12,606 nt of DNA, taken from assembly GCA_947372365.1 (NCBI GenBank), contig CANBTK010000014.1, forward strand, positions 1-12,606. Direction: 5' to 3'. Below are positions 1 through 8,400 of the stretch, piece after piece. Origin of the DNA: Flavipsychrobacter stenotrophus (lineage in GTDB: Bacteria > Bacteroidota > Bacteroidia > Chitinophagales > Chitinophagaceae). Under the pieces are notes generated by a model. That model did no database searches, was not told the DNA's origin, and saw only the letters and a program-made list of their open reading frames with translations. The translations under genes and the position numbers were made by a program. Every line of letters begins with the position of its first letter. The stretch's first letter is position 1.

Positions 1-1
1 A

Positions 2-523
2 TTAGATTTGAGGGGTAAGCACAAGTTTGCTGGTGTCAAGCCCCTTTTCTTTTAATTCGGCAATAATTTTAGTATAAACAGCGCTTTCCATTCGTGGCGA
101 CCGGGAAAGTATCCACAGGTACTTCCTGCTGGGATGGCTTACTACGGCATAGCTGTAATCGTCGGCCAGCGCTATGATCCAGTAACTGGCCCTGAACGGA
201 AAAAAGAATTGCACCTTTAGCTTTGCGTTGCCGGTATTTTTCACAACAAACGCCTTGCCTTTAATATAAGATGGCTTGCCGTCAATGGCGTCCTTATTGC
301 ACCTGTTCTCAACAATCAGGTACCCATCATTGGTCATGGTATATTCGGCAGTGGTGCAATGGCACCCCTTCTGAAACCTTTGCGGGAAAGATGCAATTTC
401 ATACCACTTTCCCGCATAGCGGCTAACATCTACAAACGGAACCGTTTGCAATTCCTGTGCATTTGAATTGAGTGCCATAGCTATAAAGAACCAAAACGTT
501 ATTAAAATACTTTTCATCCGCAT
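2..523 (-). CDS. blc: Secreted lipocalin family protein (Blc-like)
   Basis: Predicted small lipid-binding beta-barrel of the bacterial lipocalin (Blc) type, which binds fatty acids or lysophospholipids and is linked to envelope maintenance. The lipocalin signature GKWYEIASFP lies at about residues 38-47. The second conserved region is YWIIALADDYSYAVV (about 114-128), and RKYLWILSRSP (about 133-143) supplies the Arg/Trp that close the barrel. Length (173 aa) fits the family. The N-terminus is a signal peptide with likely cleavage after SNA, near residue 22. It has no lipobox cysteine, so unlike E. coli Blc this looks soluble and periplasmic or secreted rather than a lipoprotein. Two starts, at 523 and 517 (MRMKS or MKS), are equally plausible because neither has a ribosome binding site. 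The stop codon is at 2-4, so the gene is complete. The symbol is by family resemblance only. Confidence 0.88.
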   Translation of the reverse strand: MRMKSILITFWFFIAMALNSNAQELQTVPFVDVSRYAGKWYEIASFPQRFQKGCHCTTAEYTMTNDGYLIVENRCNKDAIDGKPSYIKGKAFVVKNTGNAKLKVQFFFPFRASYWIIALADDYSYAVVSHPSRKYLWILSRSPRMESAVYTKIIAELKEKGLDTSKLVLTPQI

Positions 524-765
524 TCAGGTTATCGGGCTGTGCCTCCGGCAGTTAGTTGCAGTAAGTAAATATAGGCTAAATAGGGATGGCAAGGCATTTA
601 TTTCGCTATGGGGTGTTTGCCTGGCTTGGGTGGTTATAAAAGCTGCGGTTTCGCGCTACTTTCCGATATATTAGTTTAAAGCCATTGCTTGTAGAGGGTT
701 TTAGCTATTTTGCTCCACTATCAAACATCAATGTTGATACATCATGGGGGGCTGGAAAGTGTCCT

Positions 766-1290
766 TTAAAGTAGATTGGCAATAGCTTGAGGAATAATGT
801 CAAATCGTTGTTGTTTAAATTCACCAGGAGGTAAACCTAAATGACTACAGAAGAAAACCTTATCATTAGTTTGGAGCTTTAAGTCGATTAGAAAGTAAAT
901 AAAATACCATTGATTCGGATTTCGCCACAAAGCATCGCCAAAGGCTAAATTAGGTTCTTTGTAAACTACTTTTCCACTAAACACCCTTGGAGCTGGAATT
1001 TTAATTCGCACACCATTATCCTTGTATATATTTTCGAATATCAGAAAATAATCTCCAACTTGAAGTTGCCGAAATAGGCTTGTCCAATGGGGTCTACCTG
1101 GATTTTGAAATCCCCAGCACATGGGAACGCCTCCGCTGGCATTAATTATTGCTGTATTATTAATAAATGGATTTGAAGTCATTGCGTTCAGAACAGAAGT
1201 TTCCGGGGGGTAGGCTAGGGTTCCTAAAAAATTGTGAGTTATTGATCTTTCAATATTTTCTCTACTCCCGTTCGAAACAATTAAGCCCAT
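766..1290 (-). CDS. AT-rich orphan protein, possible PUA/EVE-like domain
   Basis: Not confidently recognised. The protein is 174 aa from the ATG at 1290. An in-frame ATG at 1320 would add MILLFLEKIF. I prefer 1290 because it follows an A-rich stretch, as is usual in Bacteroidota, and because a promoter-like sequence overlaps the 1320 start. There is no signal peptide or membrane segment. The middle part (PMCWGF, then about 16 residues, then LQVGDYFLIFENIY, later FSGKVV, ALW and QWYFIYFL) resembles in layout the PUA/EVE-like modified-base readers found alone or fused to McrA/HNH-type nucleases. This is a pattern judgement, not a match. A hand count gives about 36% G+C, against about half in the flanking genes, which suggests transfer. 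It lies on the same strand as mnmE, 80 bp downstream, ahead of the lipocalin gene. It could be a stand-alone reader, a truncated defence gene, or something unrelated. Confidence 0.6.
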   Translation of the reverse strand: MGLIVSNGSRENIERSITHNFLGTLAYPPETSVLNAMTSNPFINNTAIINASGGVPMCWGFQNPGRPHWTSLFRQLQVGDYFLIFENIYKDNGVRIKIPAPRVFSGKVVYKEPNLAFGDALWRNPNQWYFIYFLIDLKLQTNDKVFFCSHLGLPPGEFKQQRFDIIPQAIANLL

Positions 1291-1302
1291 GAATATTTTT
1301 TC

Positions 1303-1333
1303 TAAAAATAACAAAATCATACGTTTCAGCCAA
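1303..1333 (-). promoter_or_regulatory. Candidate Bacteroidota-type promoter for the AT-rich gene
   Basis: On the minus strand, TTG (1333-1331) is followed after exactly 20 bases by TATTTTTA (1310-1303). This is one mismatch from the TAnnTTTG -7 box and has the same spacing as the better match in front of porV. If it is used, transcription begins only a few bases upstream of the ATG at 1290, and the 1320 start would be excluded. The AT-rich setting makes chance matches likely. Confidence 0.3.
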
Positions 1334-1370
1334 CTTTATTATTGCATTCAATATTGATATTTAATTTTAT

Positions 1371-2756
1371 TTACTTTCCGATACAAAACTTACTAAAAAT
1401 ATAATCCAGCTTATCCTCTGTAGTAACCTGCCCTGTGATCTCGCCCAGGTAGTGCAGGCAGCGGCGGATATCGAGGGATATAAGGTCGCCGGGTATGTTG
1501 TTGTCCAGCCCGGTTTTGATGCTGTCCAGCGAATTGAGCACTTCTTTTAGCGCGGCATAGTGGCGGGCATTGGTAACTATAGTGCCTTCTTGTTGTATAG
1601 CGCCATCTGCCACCAGAGTGTACAGGGCTGCCTTTAGTTCGGTAATGTTTTCTTTGTTTTTGGCGGATATCAGCAGTGCACCAGGTAGTTGCTGTTGCAG
1701 GCTTTGCTTTGCTTCGGAGCCAAGGGCATCTACCTTGTTGCCTACTGCAATGTACTTAACGCCACTTTGCTGCAATGCAACCATTGTTTCATCCTCCGTT
1801 AACTGCGCATTGCCAGCCGATAATTGTAAACTATCGAAAAGGTACACCACAATATCGGCTTTGTTCATGGCTTCCCTGCTGCGTTCTATGCCCTTTAGCT
1901 CTATTGCGTCCTGGCTATGCTCCCTTATGCCAGCAGTGTCTATTAGGCGGAACAGGATGCCGTTAATATTCAGTGCTTCTTCTATGGTATCGCGGGTGGT
2001 GCCGGCTATTTCGCTCACTATGGCGCGTTCTTCGTTAAGCAGTGCATTGAGCAGGGTGCTCTTGCCTGCATTGGGCTTGCCTACAATGGCAACACTCACC
2101 CCGTTTTTTATCACATTCCCGAGCCTGAAGGAGTCCGCCAGTTGGCGGGTAGCTTCGGTTATTTCATTTATCAGTGCGTAAAACCGGGTGCGGTCGGCAA
2201 ACTCTACATCCTCCTCACTGAAATCCAATTCCAGTTCTATAAGCGCGCTGAACTGAATGAGGTCATCGCGCATACGGGCAAGGTCGTGGCTGAACCCGCC
2301 GCGCAGGGTATGCATAGCTGCCTTGTGTGCGGTATTGCTTTCGCTGGCAATAAGGTCGGCAACAGCTTCGGCCTGTGCAAGGTCCAGCTTGCCATTCAGG
2401 AAAGCCCTGAGGGTAAACTCGCCCGGCCGGGCCATGCGTGCGCCATGGCTTACACAGGCATTCACAACCTGCTTAAGTATATAGCCCGAACCATGGCAGC
2501 TTATTTCCACAATGTTTTCGCCAGTATAGCTTTTGGGGCCTTTATACAGGCTTACTACTGCCTCATCAATTATCTGCCCGTCAAACACAATTTTGCCAAA
2601 GTGCAGTGTATGCGTAGCCTGCGCCGCAAGGCTTTTTCCCGGGAAAATAGCATTGGCAATAGTTATTGCATCGCTGCCACTCAGGCGTATTATGCCTATG
2701 GCGCCTTCGCCCGGTGGGGTAGCAATAGCAACTATGGTATCGGTAAGTACGAACAT
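1371..2756 (-). CDS. mnmE: tRNA uridine-5-carboxymethylaminomethyl(34) synthesis GTPase MnmE
   Basis: Cytoplasmic GTPase that, with MnmG, places the carboxymethylaminomethyl group on wobble uridine 34 of several tRNAs. All three parts are present. The N-terminal folate-binding domain opens with DTIVAIATPPGEGAIGIIRLSG (split here only by position, residues 6-27). The helical domain surrounds an inserted Ras-like G domain. G motifs are GKPNAGKST (226-234, G1), GTTRD (252-256, G2), DTAG (273-276, G3), NKVD (340-343, G4) and SAK (364-366, G5). The protein ends in FCIGK with the invariant cysteine at 458. Length (461 aa) matches the family. The ATG at 2756 is supported by the normal N-terminus. 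No clear promoter is visible, and the region upstream is filled by the heptamer element at 2766-2972. There is 80 bp before the AT-rich gene (50 bp if that gene starts at 1320) and no terminator is visible between them. Confidence 0.98.
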   Translation of the reverse strand: MFVLTDTIVAIATPPGEGAIGIIRLSGSDAITIANAIFPGKSLAAQATHTLHFGKIVFDGQIIDEAVVSLYKGPKSYTGENIVEISCHGSGYILKQVVNACVSHGARMARPGEFTLRAFLNGKLDLAQAEAVADLIASESNTAHKAAMHTLRGGFSHDLARMRDDLIQFSALIELELDFSEEDVEFADRTRFYALINEITEATRQLADSFRLGNVIKNGVSVAIVGKPNAGKSTLLNALLNEERAIVSEIAGTTRDTIEEALNINGILFRLIDTAGIREHSQDAIELKGIERSREAMNKADIVVYLFDSLQLSAGNAQLTEDETMVALQQSGVKYIAVGNKVDALGSEAKQSLQQQLPGALLISAKNKENITELKAALYTLVADGAIQQEGTIVTNARHYAALKEVLNSLDSIKTGLDNNIPGDLISLDIRRCLHYLGEITGQVTTEDKLDYIFSKFCIGK

Positions 2757-2765
2757 GGGGCGAAA

Positions 2766-2835
2766 TTAGTACTTAGTAGGTAGTATTTAGTACATAGTAT
2801 TTAGTCGTAAGTTGAGAGCCGTAAGTTGTAAGCCC
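2766..2835 (+). repeat. Degenerate 7-bp tandem array (left arm)
   Basis: Ten consecutive heptamers stay in perfect phase. The core tAGT or aAGt/c recurs at 2767, 2774, 2781, 2788, 2795, 2802, 2809, 2823 and 2830, and only the unit at 2815-2821 is badly eroded. The consensus drifts from TTAGTAc on the left to TAAGTTG on the right. TAGTATTTAG appears twice exactly 14 bp apart (2781 and 2795), as does GTAAGTTG (2807 and 2821). The array begins 10 bp upstream of the mnmE start codon and so probably lies in its leader or promoter region. Confidence 0.8.
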
Positions 2836-2858
2836 TGCTGTGGTGTTAAGCTCTAGGC

Positions 2859-2879
2859 CGCAGTACATATGTACCTGCG
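2859..2879. repeat. Central palindrome between the heptamer arrays
   Basis: GTACATATGTAC (2863-2874) is a perfect 12-bp palindrome. It extends to a CGCAG/CTGCG stem with one bulged base. It sits between the two arrays and is flanked by an imperfect pair, GGCCGCAG (about 2856-2863) and CTGTGGCC (2902-2909). No T-run follows, so it is not a standard terminator. Confidence 0.6.
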
Positions 2880-2916
2880 TAACGACTATTCTGTGCGATA
2901 TCTGTGGCCGGTTATA

Positions 2917-2972
2917 GGCTCACGACTTATGGCTTACTACTTAAGATTGGCTAGCCAACTTACGACTGCCTT
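2917..2972 (-). repeat. Degenerate 7-bp tandem array, inverted (right arm)
   Basis: Read on the minus strand this repeats the TAAG-type heptamers of the left arm. CTTA or CTCA cores occur at 2919, 2926, 2933 and 2940, each 7 bp apart, with one further core at 2959 that is out of phase. CAACTTACGACT (2956-2967) is the exact inverse of AGTCGTAAGTTG (2803-2814), and GGCTTAC (2931-2937) is the exact inverse of GTAAGCC (2828-2834). The arms are therefore nested and could pair as one large hairpin or cruciform. Confidence 0.7.
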
Positions 2973-3003
2973 GGCTTTTTTCCTAAATTTTCACATTTTC
3001 GTA

Positions 3004-3035
3004 TTGCTGTATTTCCGCATTAATCAGTAATCTTG
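3004..3035 (+). promoter_or_regulatory. Candidate promoter for the moxR-like gene
   Basis: TTG (3004-3006), 21 bases, then TAATCTTG (3028-3035), one mismatch from TAnnTTTG. This would give a leader of about 15 bases before the ATG at 3056. It starts about 30 bp beyond the end of the heptamer element. Confidence 0.35.
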
Positions 3036-3055
3036 TACAAACGAAATAAAGGCAA

Positions 3056-4078
3056 ATGGAAATTCCGGTTTCAGAACCTGTTAATGAACAAGTAAATAGT
3101 ACTGCTGAGCCCATCAATATTGATGCTACTGAAGCCATTGGCAAGCTGGTAGCCCATGTGGAAAAGGTGATAAGGGGCAAGCGCAAGCAGATAGAGCTTA
3201 TTATAACCACTATGCTGGCTGGCGGGCACATACTTATGGAAGATAACCCTGGTACGGGCAAGACGGTTTTGGCGCGTACCCTTGCACAATGCATAAGCGG
3301 GGAAAGGGAAGGCGAGCATGTACTGTTCAAGCGCATACAATTTACGCCTGATTTACTGCCTATGGACCTTATAGGCACGCATATTTTTGACGATGCCAAT
3401 AAGGAGTTCGTTTTTAAGAAAGGCCCGTTGTTTTGCAATGTATTGCTGGCCGATGAGATAAACCGTGCATCGCCCAAGGTGCAGAGCGCCTTGCTGGAAG
3501 CCATGGCCGAACAGCAGATAACTGTAGGCGATACAACCCTGAAATTAGAACGCCTGTTCTTTACCATAGCCACACAGAACCCCATTGAAATGGAGGGCAC
3601 TTACCCGCTGCCTGCTGCCCAGCTTGACCGTTTTTACATGAAAATATATTTCGGTTATGTGGACGAAGAAACTGAGCTGAATATCTACCGCGAGTACCTA
3701 GATATTGCCCGTAACCTTACCGATATGGAGCAGGTAATGAGCATGAATGATATTATAAACCTGCAGGCGCAGGCGGGGCAGGTTTTTGTGCATGATGAGG
3801 TGCTGCGAGGTGTGAGCAACATTGTGCGCCAGACACGCGAACACCAGGATATTTCGCTGGGGGCATCAACCCGTAGCGGTATAGCCTTCCTGAAGTGCCT
3901 GCGCGCGTATGCACTGGTAAAGGGCCGTACTTATGTTATAGAGGACGATGTTAAGGATATTGCCCGCGCTGTGCTGGAGCACCGCCTTATTTACCGCAAT
4001 AAGGATGGGAAACTGAAAGCCCTTGATGGCATTATTAATAAAGAAACCGACAGGCTGGCTAAGCTAAAGCTATATTAA
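3056..4078 (+). CDS. MoxR-family AAA+ ATPase
   Basis: Cytoplasmic AAA+ chaperone-like ATPase of the MoxR/RavA group. These proteins usually help assemble or activate partners carrying von Willebrand A domains, often at the membrane. Visible motifs are Walker A (EDNPGTGKT, 62-70), Walker B (LLADE, 130-134), sensor 1 (ATQNP, N175), the conserved arginine in QLDRF (R192), and sensor 2 in the C-terminal lid (GASTRSG, 269-275). Length (340 aa) is normal. The acidic first 20 residues look disordered. The start follows AAAGG only three bases away. MoxR genes in Bacteroidota normally head an operon with DUF58 and BatA/BatB-type vWA genes. Here the gene is alone: it ends at a strong terminator and faces porV. 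Its partner must be encoded elsewhere, or it acts independently. Confidence 0.95.
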   Translation: MEIPVSEPVNEQVNSTAEPINIDATEAIGKLVAHVEKVIRGKRKQIELIITTMLAGGHILMEDNPGTGKTVLARTLAQCISGEREGEHVLFKRIQFTPDLLPMDLIGTHIFDDANKEFVFKKGPLFCNVLLADEINRASPKVQSALLEAMAEQQITVGDTTLKLERLFFTIATQNPIEMEGTYPLPAAQLDRFYMKIYFGYVDEETELNIYREYLDIARNLTDMEQVMSMNDIINLQAQAGQVFVHDEVLRGVSNIVRQTREHQDISLGASTRSGIAFLKCLRAYALVKGRTYVIEDDVKDIARAVLEHRLIYRNKDGKLKALDGIINKETDRLAKLKLY

Positions 4079-4107
4079 CCAGTTGCTGGTATAAGGCAAC
4101 TACTGCT

Positions 4108-4150
4108 AAATGAAACAGGCTGCAACCATATGGTGCAGCCTGTTTCATTT
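4108..4150. terminator. Bidirectional hairpin terminator between moxR-like gene and porV
   Basis: AAATGAAACAGGCTGCA (4108-4124) is exactly complementary in inverse to 4134-4150, a 17-bp stem. It continues after one bulged A into CC/GG around CCATATGG. A/T runs lie at the base on both strands, and the plus strand continues into T-rich sequence (the T-run near 4168). It lies between two convergent genes and is well placed to stop transcription from both. Confidence 0.85.
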
Positions 4151-4171
4151 ATATCATTTAACTGATCTTTT

Positions 4172-5392
4172 TTATTTGCCATCGGTAGATGGGGCTGGTG
4201 GTATTGCAGGGCCTGCATCGCCACTTGGCTCGTCAGCTGTTTTTTCAATTTTATCAAATTCAAACATCAGCGTGAAACGCAGGGTATTTGAAAGTGGGTT
4301 GCGGGTAATGCCGCTGCCTTGTGGAACAAGGTAAGATGCATTCAGCTGGAATACGTTGTAGCGTACACCAATGCCGCAGGTAAGGTACTGGCGGTCACCG
4401 TTAAGCTTGTCTTCGTAAAAATAACCCGCCCTAACAGCAAACTGGTTCTGGTACCAGTACTCAAGGCCTAAAGAAAGGTCTAGTTTTTTCAGCTGGTCGC
4501 CCTTGCCGAATGAAGAAAACACGCCACTAACTACTGATACCTGAGTATCGGAGCCATTAAGGGCTGGTACTAAAAGCTTATTAACATCAAGCGCAACAGT
4601 AAATTTATTGTAGGCATCAAAGTCGGTTGTGTAGGCAGCACCCAGGCCGAGGTTCATCGGTATGAAATCCTTCCTGCTTGAGTTGTAAGATATCTTAGTG
4701 CCTAAGTTGCTTATTACGCCGCCGAAGCTCAATGTGCGTGATTTGCCGTCTTCCAGCTCTTTCTTTTTAGTGTAGTAAACGCCTACATCGGCACTTACTG
4801 CATTGCCTGGCTTGTAGTTATTGCCCGGGCTGTAATTAACGCCTGACGCTATAGCTGAGTGGATATACCTGAAGCTAAGGCCGGTAGATAAGTACTCTGA
4901 CAGTTTACGGGAATAACCGAGGTCAAAAGAATATTCGCGTGGCATGCCTGTACCGTTTGGCTCGCCGGTAATAGAGGTGTAATTGATGTTACCCAGCGAA
5001 AAGTAGCGCATTGACGCACTTATGGCCTGGCTGTTGTCTTTACCAAATTTGGCATAGCCTGCTATGTAGGCGAGGAAGATATCTGGCACCAGGTCTTTAA
5101 GCCATGGTGTATAGGTAGCCGATACACCATAGTTTTTTTCAGTGAAAGGTATTTTGGCGACATTCCAGTACTGTGCATTGGCATCAGGGGATATTGCAAT
5201 CCCTACATCGCCCATAGCGCCTGAACGAGCGTCAGGTGTTATCCTTAAAAAAGGTACCGCTGTTGTAACGAATGTGGCGTTTGTGCCGTTAATATTGGTT
5301 GTGGCTGTAGTTTTAGCGGCTTGTGCAGAAACCTCATGGGTGCTGAGCGCTGCTAGTATTGATAAGCCTACTATCGCAAAGTGTTTTGCCAT
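4172..5392 (-). CDS. porV: Type IX secretion outer-membrane protein PorV
   Basis: Outer-membrane beta-barrel of the FadL type (PorV/LptO). It collects T9SS cargo by the C-terminal signal and delivers it to the PorU sortase for attachment. A signal peptide with cleavage likely after VSA (residue 23) is followed by the family-typical TAVPFLRITPDARSGAMG region (44-61), SPDANAQYWN (68-77) and YTPWLKDLVPD (94-104). The rest is alternating barrel strands ending in NTLRFTLMFEF. Length is 406 aa, slightly above the usual. About 27 residues (380-406) rich in Pro, Ala, Asp and Ser follow the last strand and look like a periplasmic tail. It lies 88 bp downstream of porU on the same strand and has its own promoter match in the gap. 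The porU-porV pairing supports the call strongly. Confidence 0.95.
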   Translation of the reverse strand: MAKHFAIVGLSILAALSTHEVSAQAAKTTATTNINGTNATFVTTAVPFLRITPDARSGAMGDVGIAISPDANAQYWNVAKIPFTEKNYGVSATYTPWLKDLVPDIFLAYIAGYAKFGKDNSQAISASMRYFSLGNINYTSITGEPNGTGMPREYSFDLGYSRKLSEYLSTGLSFRYIHSAIASGVNYSPGNNYKPGNAVSADVGVYYTKKKELEDGKSRTLSFGGVISNLGTKISYNSSRKDFIPMNLGLGAAYTTDFDAYNKFTVALDVNKLLVPALNGSDTQVSVVSGVFSSFGKGDQLKKLDLSLGLEYWYQNQFAVRAGYFYEDKLNGDRQYLTCGIGVRYNVFQLNASYLVPQGSGITRNPLSNTLRFTLMFEFDKIEKTADEPSGDAGPAIPPAPSTDGK

Positions 5393-5423
5393 TTTGTTAT
5401 TATTAAATATAATTAATGTTTTG

Positions 5424-5454
5424 CAAAAATATTCCTTTTTACCCAGCCATGCAA
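5424..5454 (-). promoter_or_regulatory. Bacteroidota-type promoter in front of porV
   Basis: On the minus strand TTG (5454-5452) is separated by 20 bases from TATTTTTG (5431-5424), an exact TAnnTTTG match. Transcription would start near 5418, about 25 bases upstream of the porV ATG. This would let porV be expressed without porU. Confidence 0.55.
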
Positions 5455-5480
5455 TTATTCTTGGCGGGTTTTATGAGGTA

Positions 5481-8400
5481 TTAACGCACAATTACCAGCT
5501 TTTGGTATGCAGTGGCCTTAAAACCTTTGTCAGTTTCTATATTTAATTTATAGACATAAATTCCGGAAGGTAGTGGGTTTCCGTAATTGTCGCTGCCGTC
5601 CCATGTTATTTCAGTGCTGCGGCTGTTGCCTGCCACAAAGCTCTCTTTTATGGTTTTTACAAGCATGCCAGCGGTGTTATATACTAATACCTGGGCTGTC
5701 ATCTGCTCATCGGGGTGGTTGTGCTCAAAAACAAAATGAGTGCTGTTGGCGAATGGGTTAGGGTAGTTGCCCAGGTTTTCTATAGCCACTACCTGGCCAT
5801 TTACCACTTCAAAATCAACCGAACCTTCACCTGAATTATTGTTAACGTCCCATGCTTTTACATTAATGGTATGTTTTCCATCGGCCAGCCCGGTTATAGG
5901 AAAGTGTACAAACCCTGCCTGGTAAGTATTAGGGGCTGTTTCGTAGTAGTCGTTAAGTACATATGGCTGTTCTATATTGCCATCAAGCACCGCTGTAAGG
6001 TTGTGCCCTATGCTGAAGCCCGATACATTGATGCCGGTTACCGAGTGCAGGGATACAAACAACGCAGTATTAGTACCGGTAATGCCGCCATTAATAAACA
6101 GGCTGTCATTAATATAAGCATGTACTACAGGTGGCTCGGTATTGGTGATAGGGTGGCTGGAGAACCCGCCTATGCTAAGCGTAGTATCGGCTCCGGCTGC
6201 ATCAATATCCCCGTTTTCGGCATACGTGCTTATTTTGCCCTTGCCAATAAAGTAATTAATGTCTTTGGGCGTTATGAAAGTAAGGCTGAACAGGCCATTG
6301 GTTACCGAAACCTTGCCTTTGTATATCAGATTGTCCTGCAGCTTAAAGGTGCGGTTGGTATGGTCGTAGCAATTTACGGTTATGCTCCTTGCTTTGTCGT
6401 AAAACGAAACGGTAAGCGTACCATTGAAGCCTGTAAGGGTTTGGTTGTTATTATCCCTTATGCTGCCATTAATGATATATTTGCCCAGCGCTTTAATACT
6501 GTCGGTAATAGCCAGTGTGGCGCCATCGCGTACACTGTCGGTAACCACATTGTACTTAGGGAAATCGGGGGTAAGGGCAGGGTCGCCAAGCAACACAAAC
6601 TTCCTGTAGTTGGCCATTTCGTCAGAACTGTGGGAAATAAGGTAGGCACTGTTTTTACCAATCCTGCAGGCATCGCCAAAGGTATTCCAGTGGCCATCAG
6701 GGTTTTTGGTGAACTGGGCTTCTATAAAATGCTGGTTCATAGGGGTATTAAAGCCTGCAAACACGGCCCCGGTAGTGGTTACCATGGCAATAGCCCCGCC
6801 ACCTTCGCGCAGCATAATAGCTTCAGCAAGCGATACGAATTGCGGGTGGTCATACTGCCCGAAGTCGCAGGTTGCCGTGGTCATGAACGGCAGCATATTG
6901 GCATTGTTCCAGTTATTAACATCGTCGGAAGTAAGTATGCGCTCGCCTGTCCATACCTGAGGGTTGCCATGGCCATTATAATTAACCATAAACGTGCCTT
7001 TAAATATCTGCTCGTTGATGGCGGCGTTGGCATTCGGGCAGCGGGTGCCGGCAGGGGTAGATATTACCGGTATGGCATTTACATATACCTTTTGCAGGTT
7101 ATACAGGTTTTTTCCCGATTGGGTAACCTGCGTGCCCATAGTTTCGGCATCATCCATATGGTTGCCTGCACCGTCATTATCGTCGGCGGCAAACATCGCC
7201 GATGTGCGCCATGGCCCAAGGGTTGCGGGCGACTGGTAGTTGATAATCTTATTAGCTGCAATCATGGCATCGGTTGCATTCCTTGCTGGTATGCGGCCAA
7301 TACCAATATCCAGGGCATTGATAATGTTGCTGTTTTCGGAATTCTCATTGTCGTCAAGGAAGCCAAAAAAGTCGTCGCTCAAAAAGCTGGACAGGTCGCT
7401 GGAATCGTTAGCGGCTTCGAAGGTGGGCACTAAATTACAATTGTTAGGCAGCCTGTTTTTATAATCATAGGATGCGCTACCCAGCAACATCAGGTATTTA
7501 GGCATTTTTGTACTGTCTGTGCCAGCCCTGTCATAGAACATTTTTGCAAAGTCACGCATAGCGCTTATATCCTGGCTGCCAGACGAAAATTCATTAAAGA
7601 CTTCGGTAGTAGTAGCTATTGCTACGCGCATATTGTCGTGGCTGTGGTGGTAATTTCCTATTTTATTGGCAGCGTCAATAAACCCGGGGTAGGTGACAAT
7701 AATTAAGTCGGCTGTACCCATGCCGTGCAGGTTTTGATTATTTACCGTACCTATATACTTTGGTGTATATAAGTTAGAGTTGTTCATCGCTGCAAACTCG
7801 TGCAGGTAACTGGCATCCTGGGCAAAAGAATACCCGCTACTGCCCAGCGAGCCCTGCATTTGCACGGGCACCTGCGGGTTGGTAACATCCCATATCCGGG
7901 TATCGCTATTAGCCGAAGCGAGGGTATAACCAGCTATTTTGCCAGCGCCCACTGTCTGCCAATCCCTGAAACTGAGCTGGCTGCCGGTAATGGAAAGCGG
8001 CCTGCGGCCAAAGATTTCGATATAGTCAAGGTAGCCATGGCTGGCGGCATCGCTTGGCGAAGGAATGAAATTAATACCGATACTTGCTGTACTTGAGTTG
8101 CAGGCTGAGGTAAACGTAGGGAAGGCATGTGTCATTAAAACATCGCCAAGGGTGACGTTTGCAAAATCAACGCTGCCCATTGTGCTGCCATTCAGCGTTA
8201 CATTAAAAGAGCTGCCCGGCGATTGTTGCGTGGCAGCCATAGACACTTTACAGGTAAGCTGCGATATGTTATCGCCAAGGTCAAAAGTAAATGTTTGGGA
8301 ATTGCTGGCTGCTTCGGTATAGAATTGTTCGCCATACCACGACTTGCCGTAAGAGGTTGGGTTGATAAGGTCGTTTTCCCGTGCGTCGTAATAATTAAAA

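Noticed and set aside
468..674. Small plus-strand open frame across the lipocalin upstream region
   Set aside because: It overlaps the lipocalin signal peptide region antisense, and no promoter or domain is visible.
2761..2768. TAATTTCG on the minus strand as an mnmE -7 box
   Set aside because: It is a mismatch at the conserved TTTG, it lies next to the start codon, and there is no TTG at the right distance. It is also part of the start of the heptamer array.
2142..2783. 213-codon open frame on the plus strand
   Set aside because: Antisense to mnmE, in which every G motif is intact. No signal or domain can be seen.
2766..2972. CRISPR array
   Set aside because: The units are 7 bp long, contiguous and degenerate, with no spacers of constant length and no cas gene nearby.
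5871..7433. 520-codon open frame on the plus strand
   Set aside because: It lies wholly antisense to porU, whose motifs and length are firmly supported. The translation shows no family motif and is a mirror of porU codon use.
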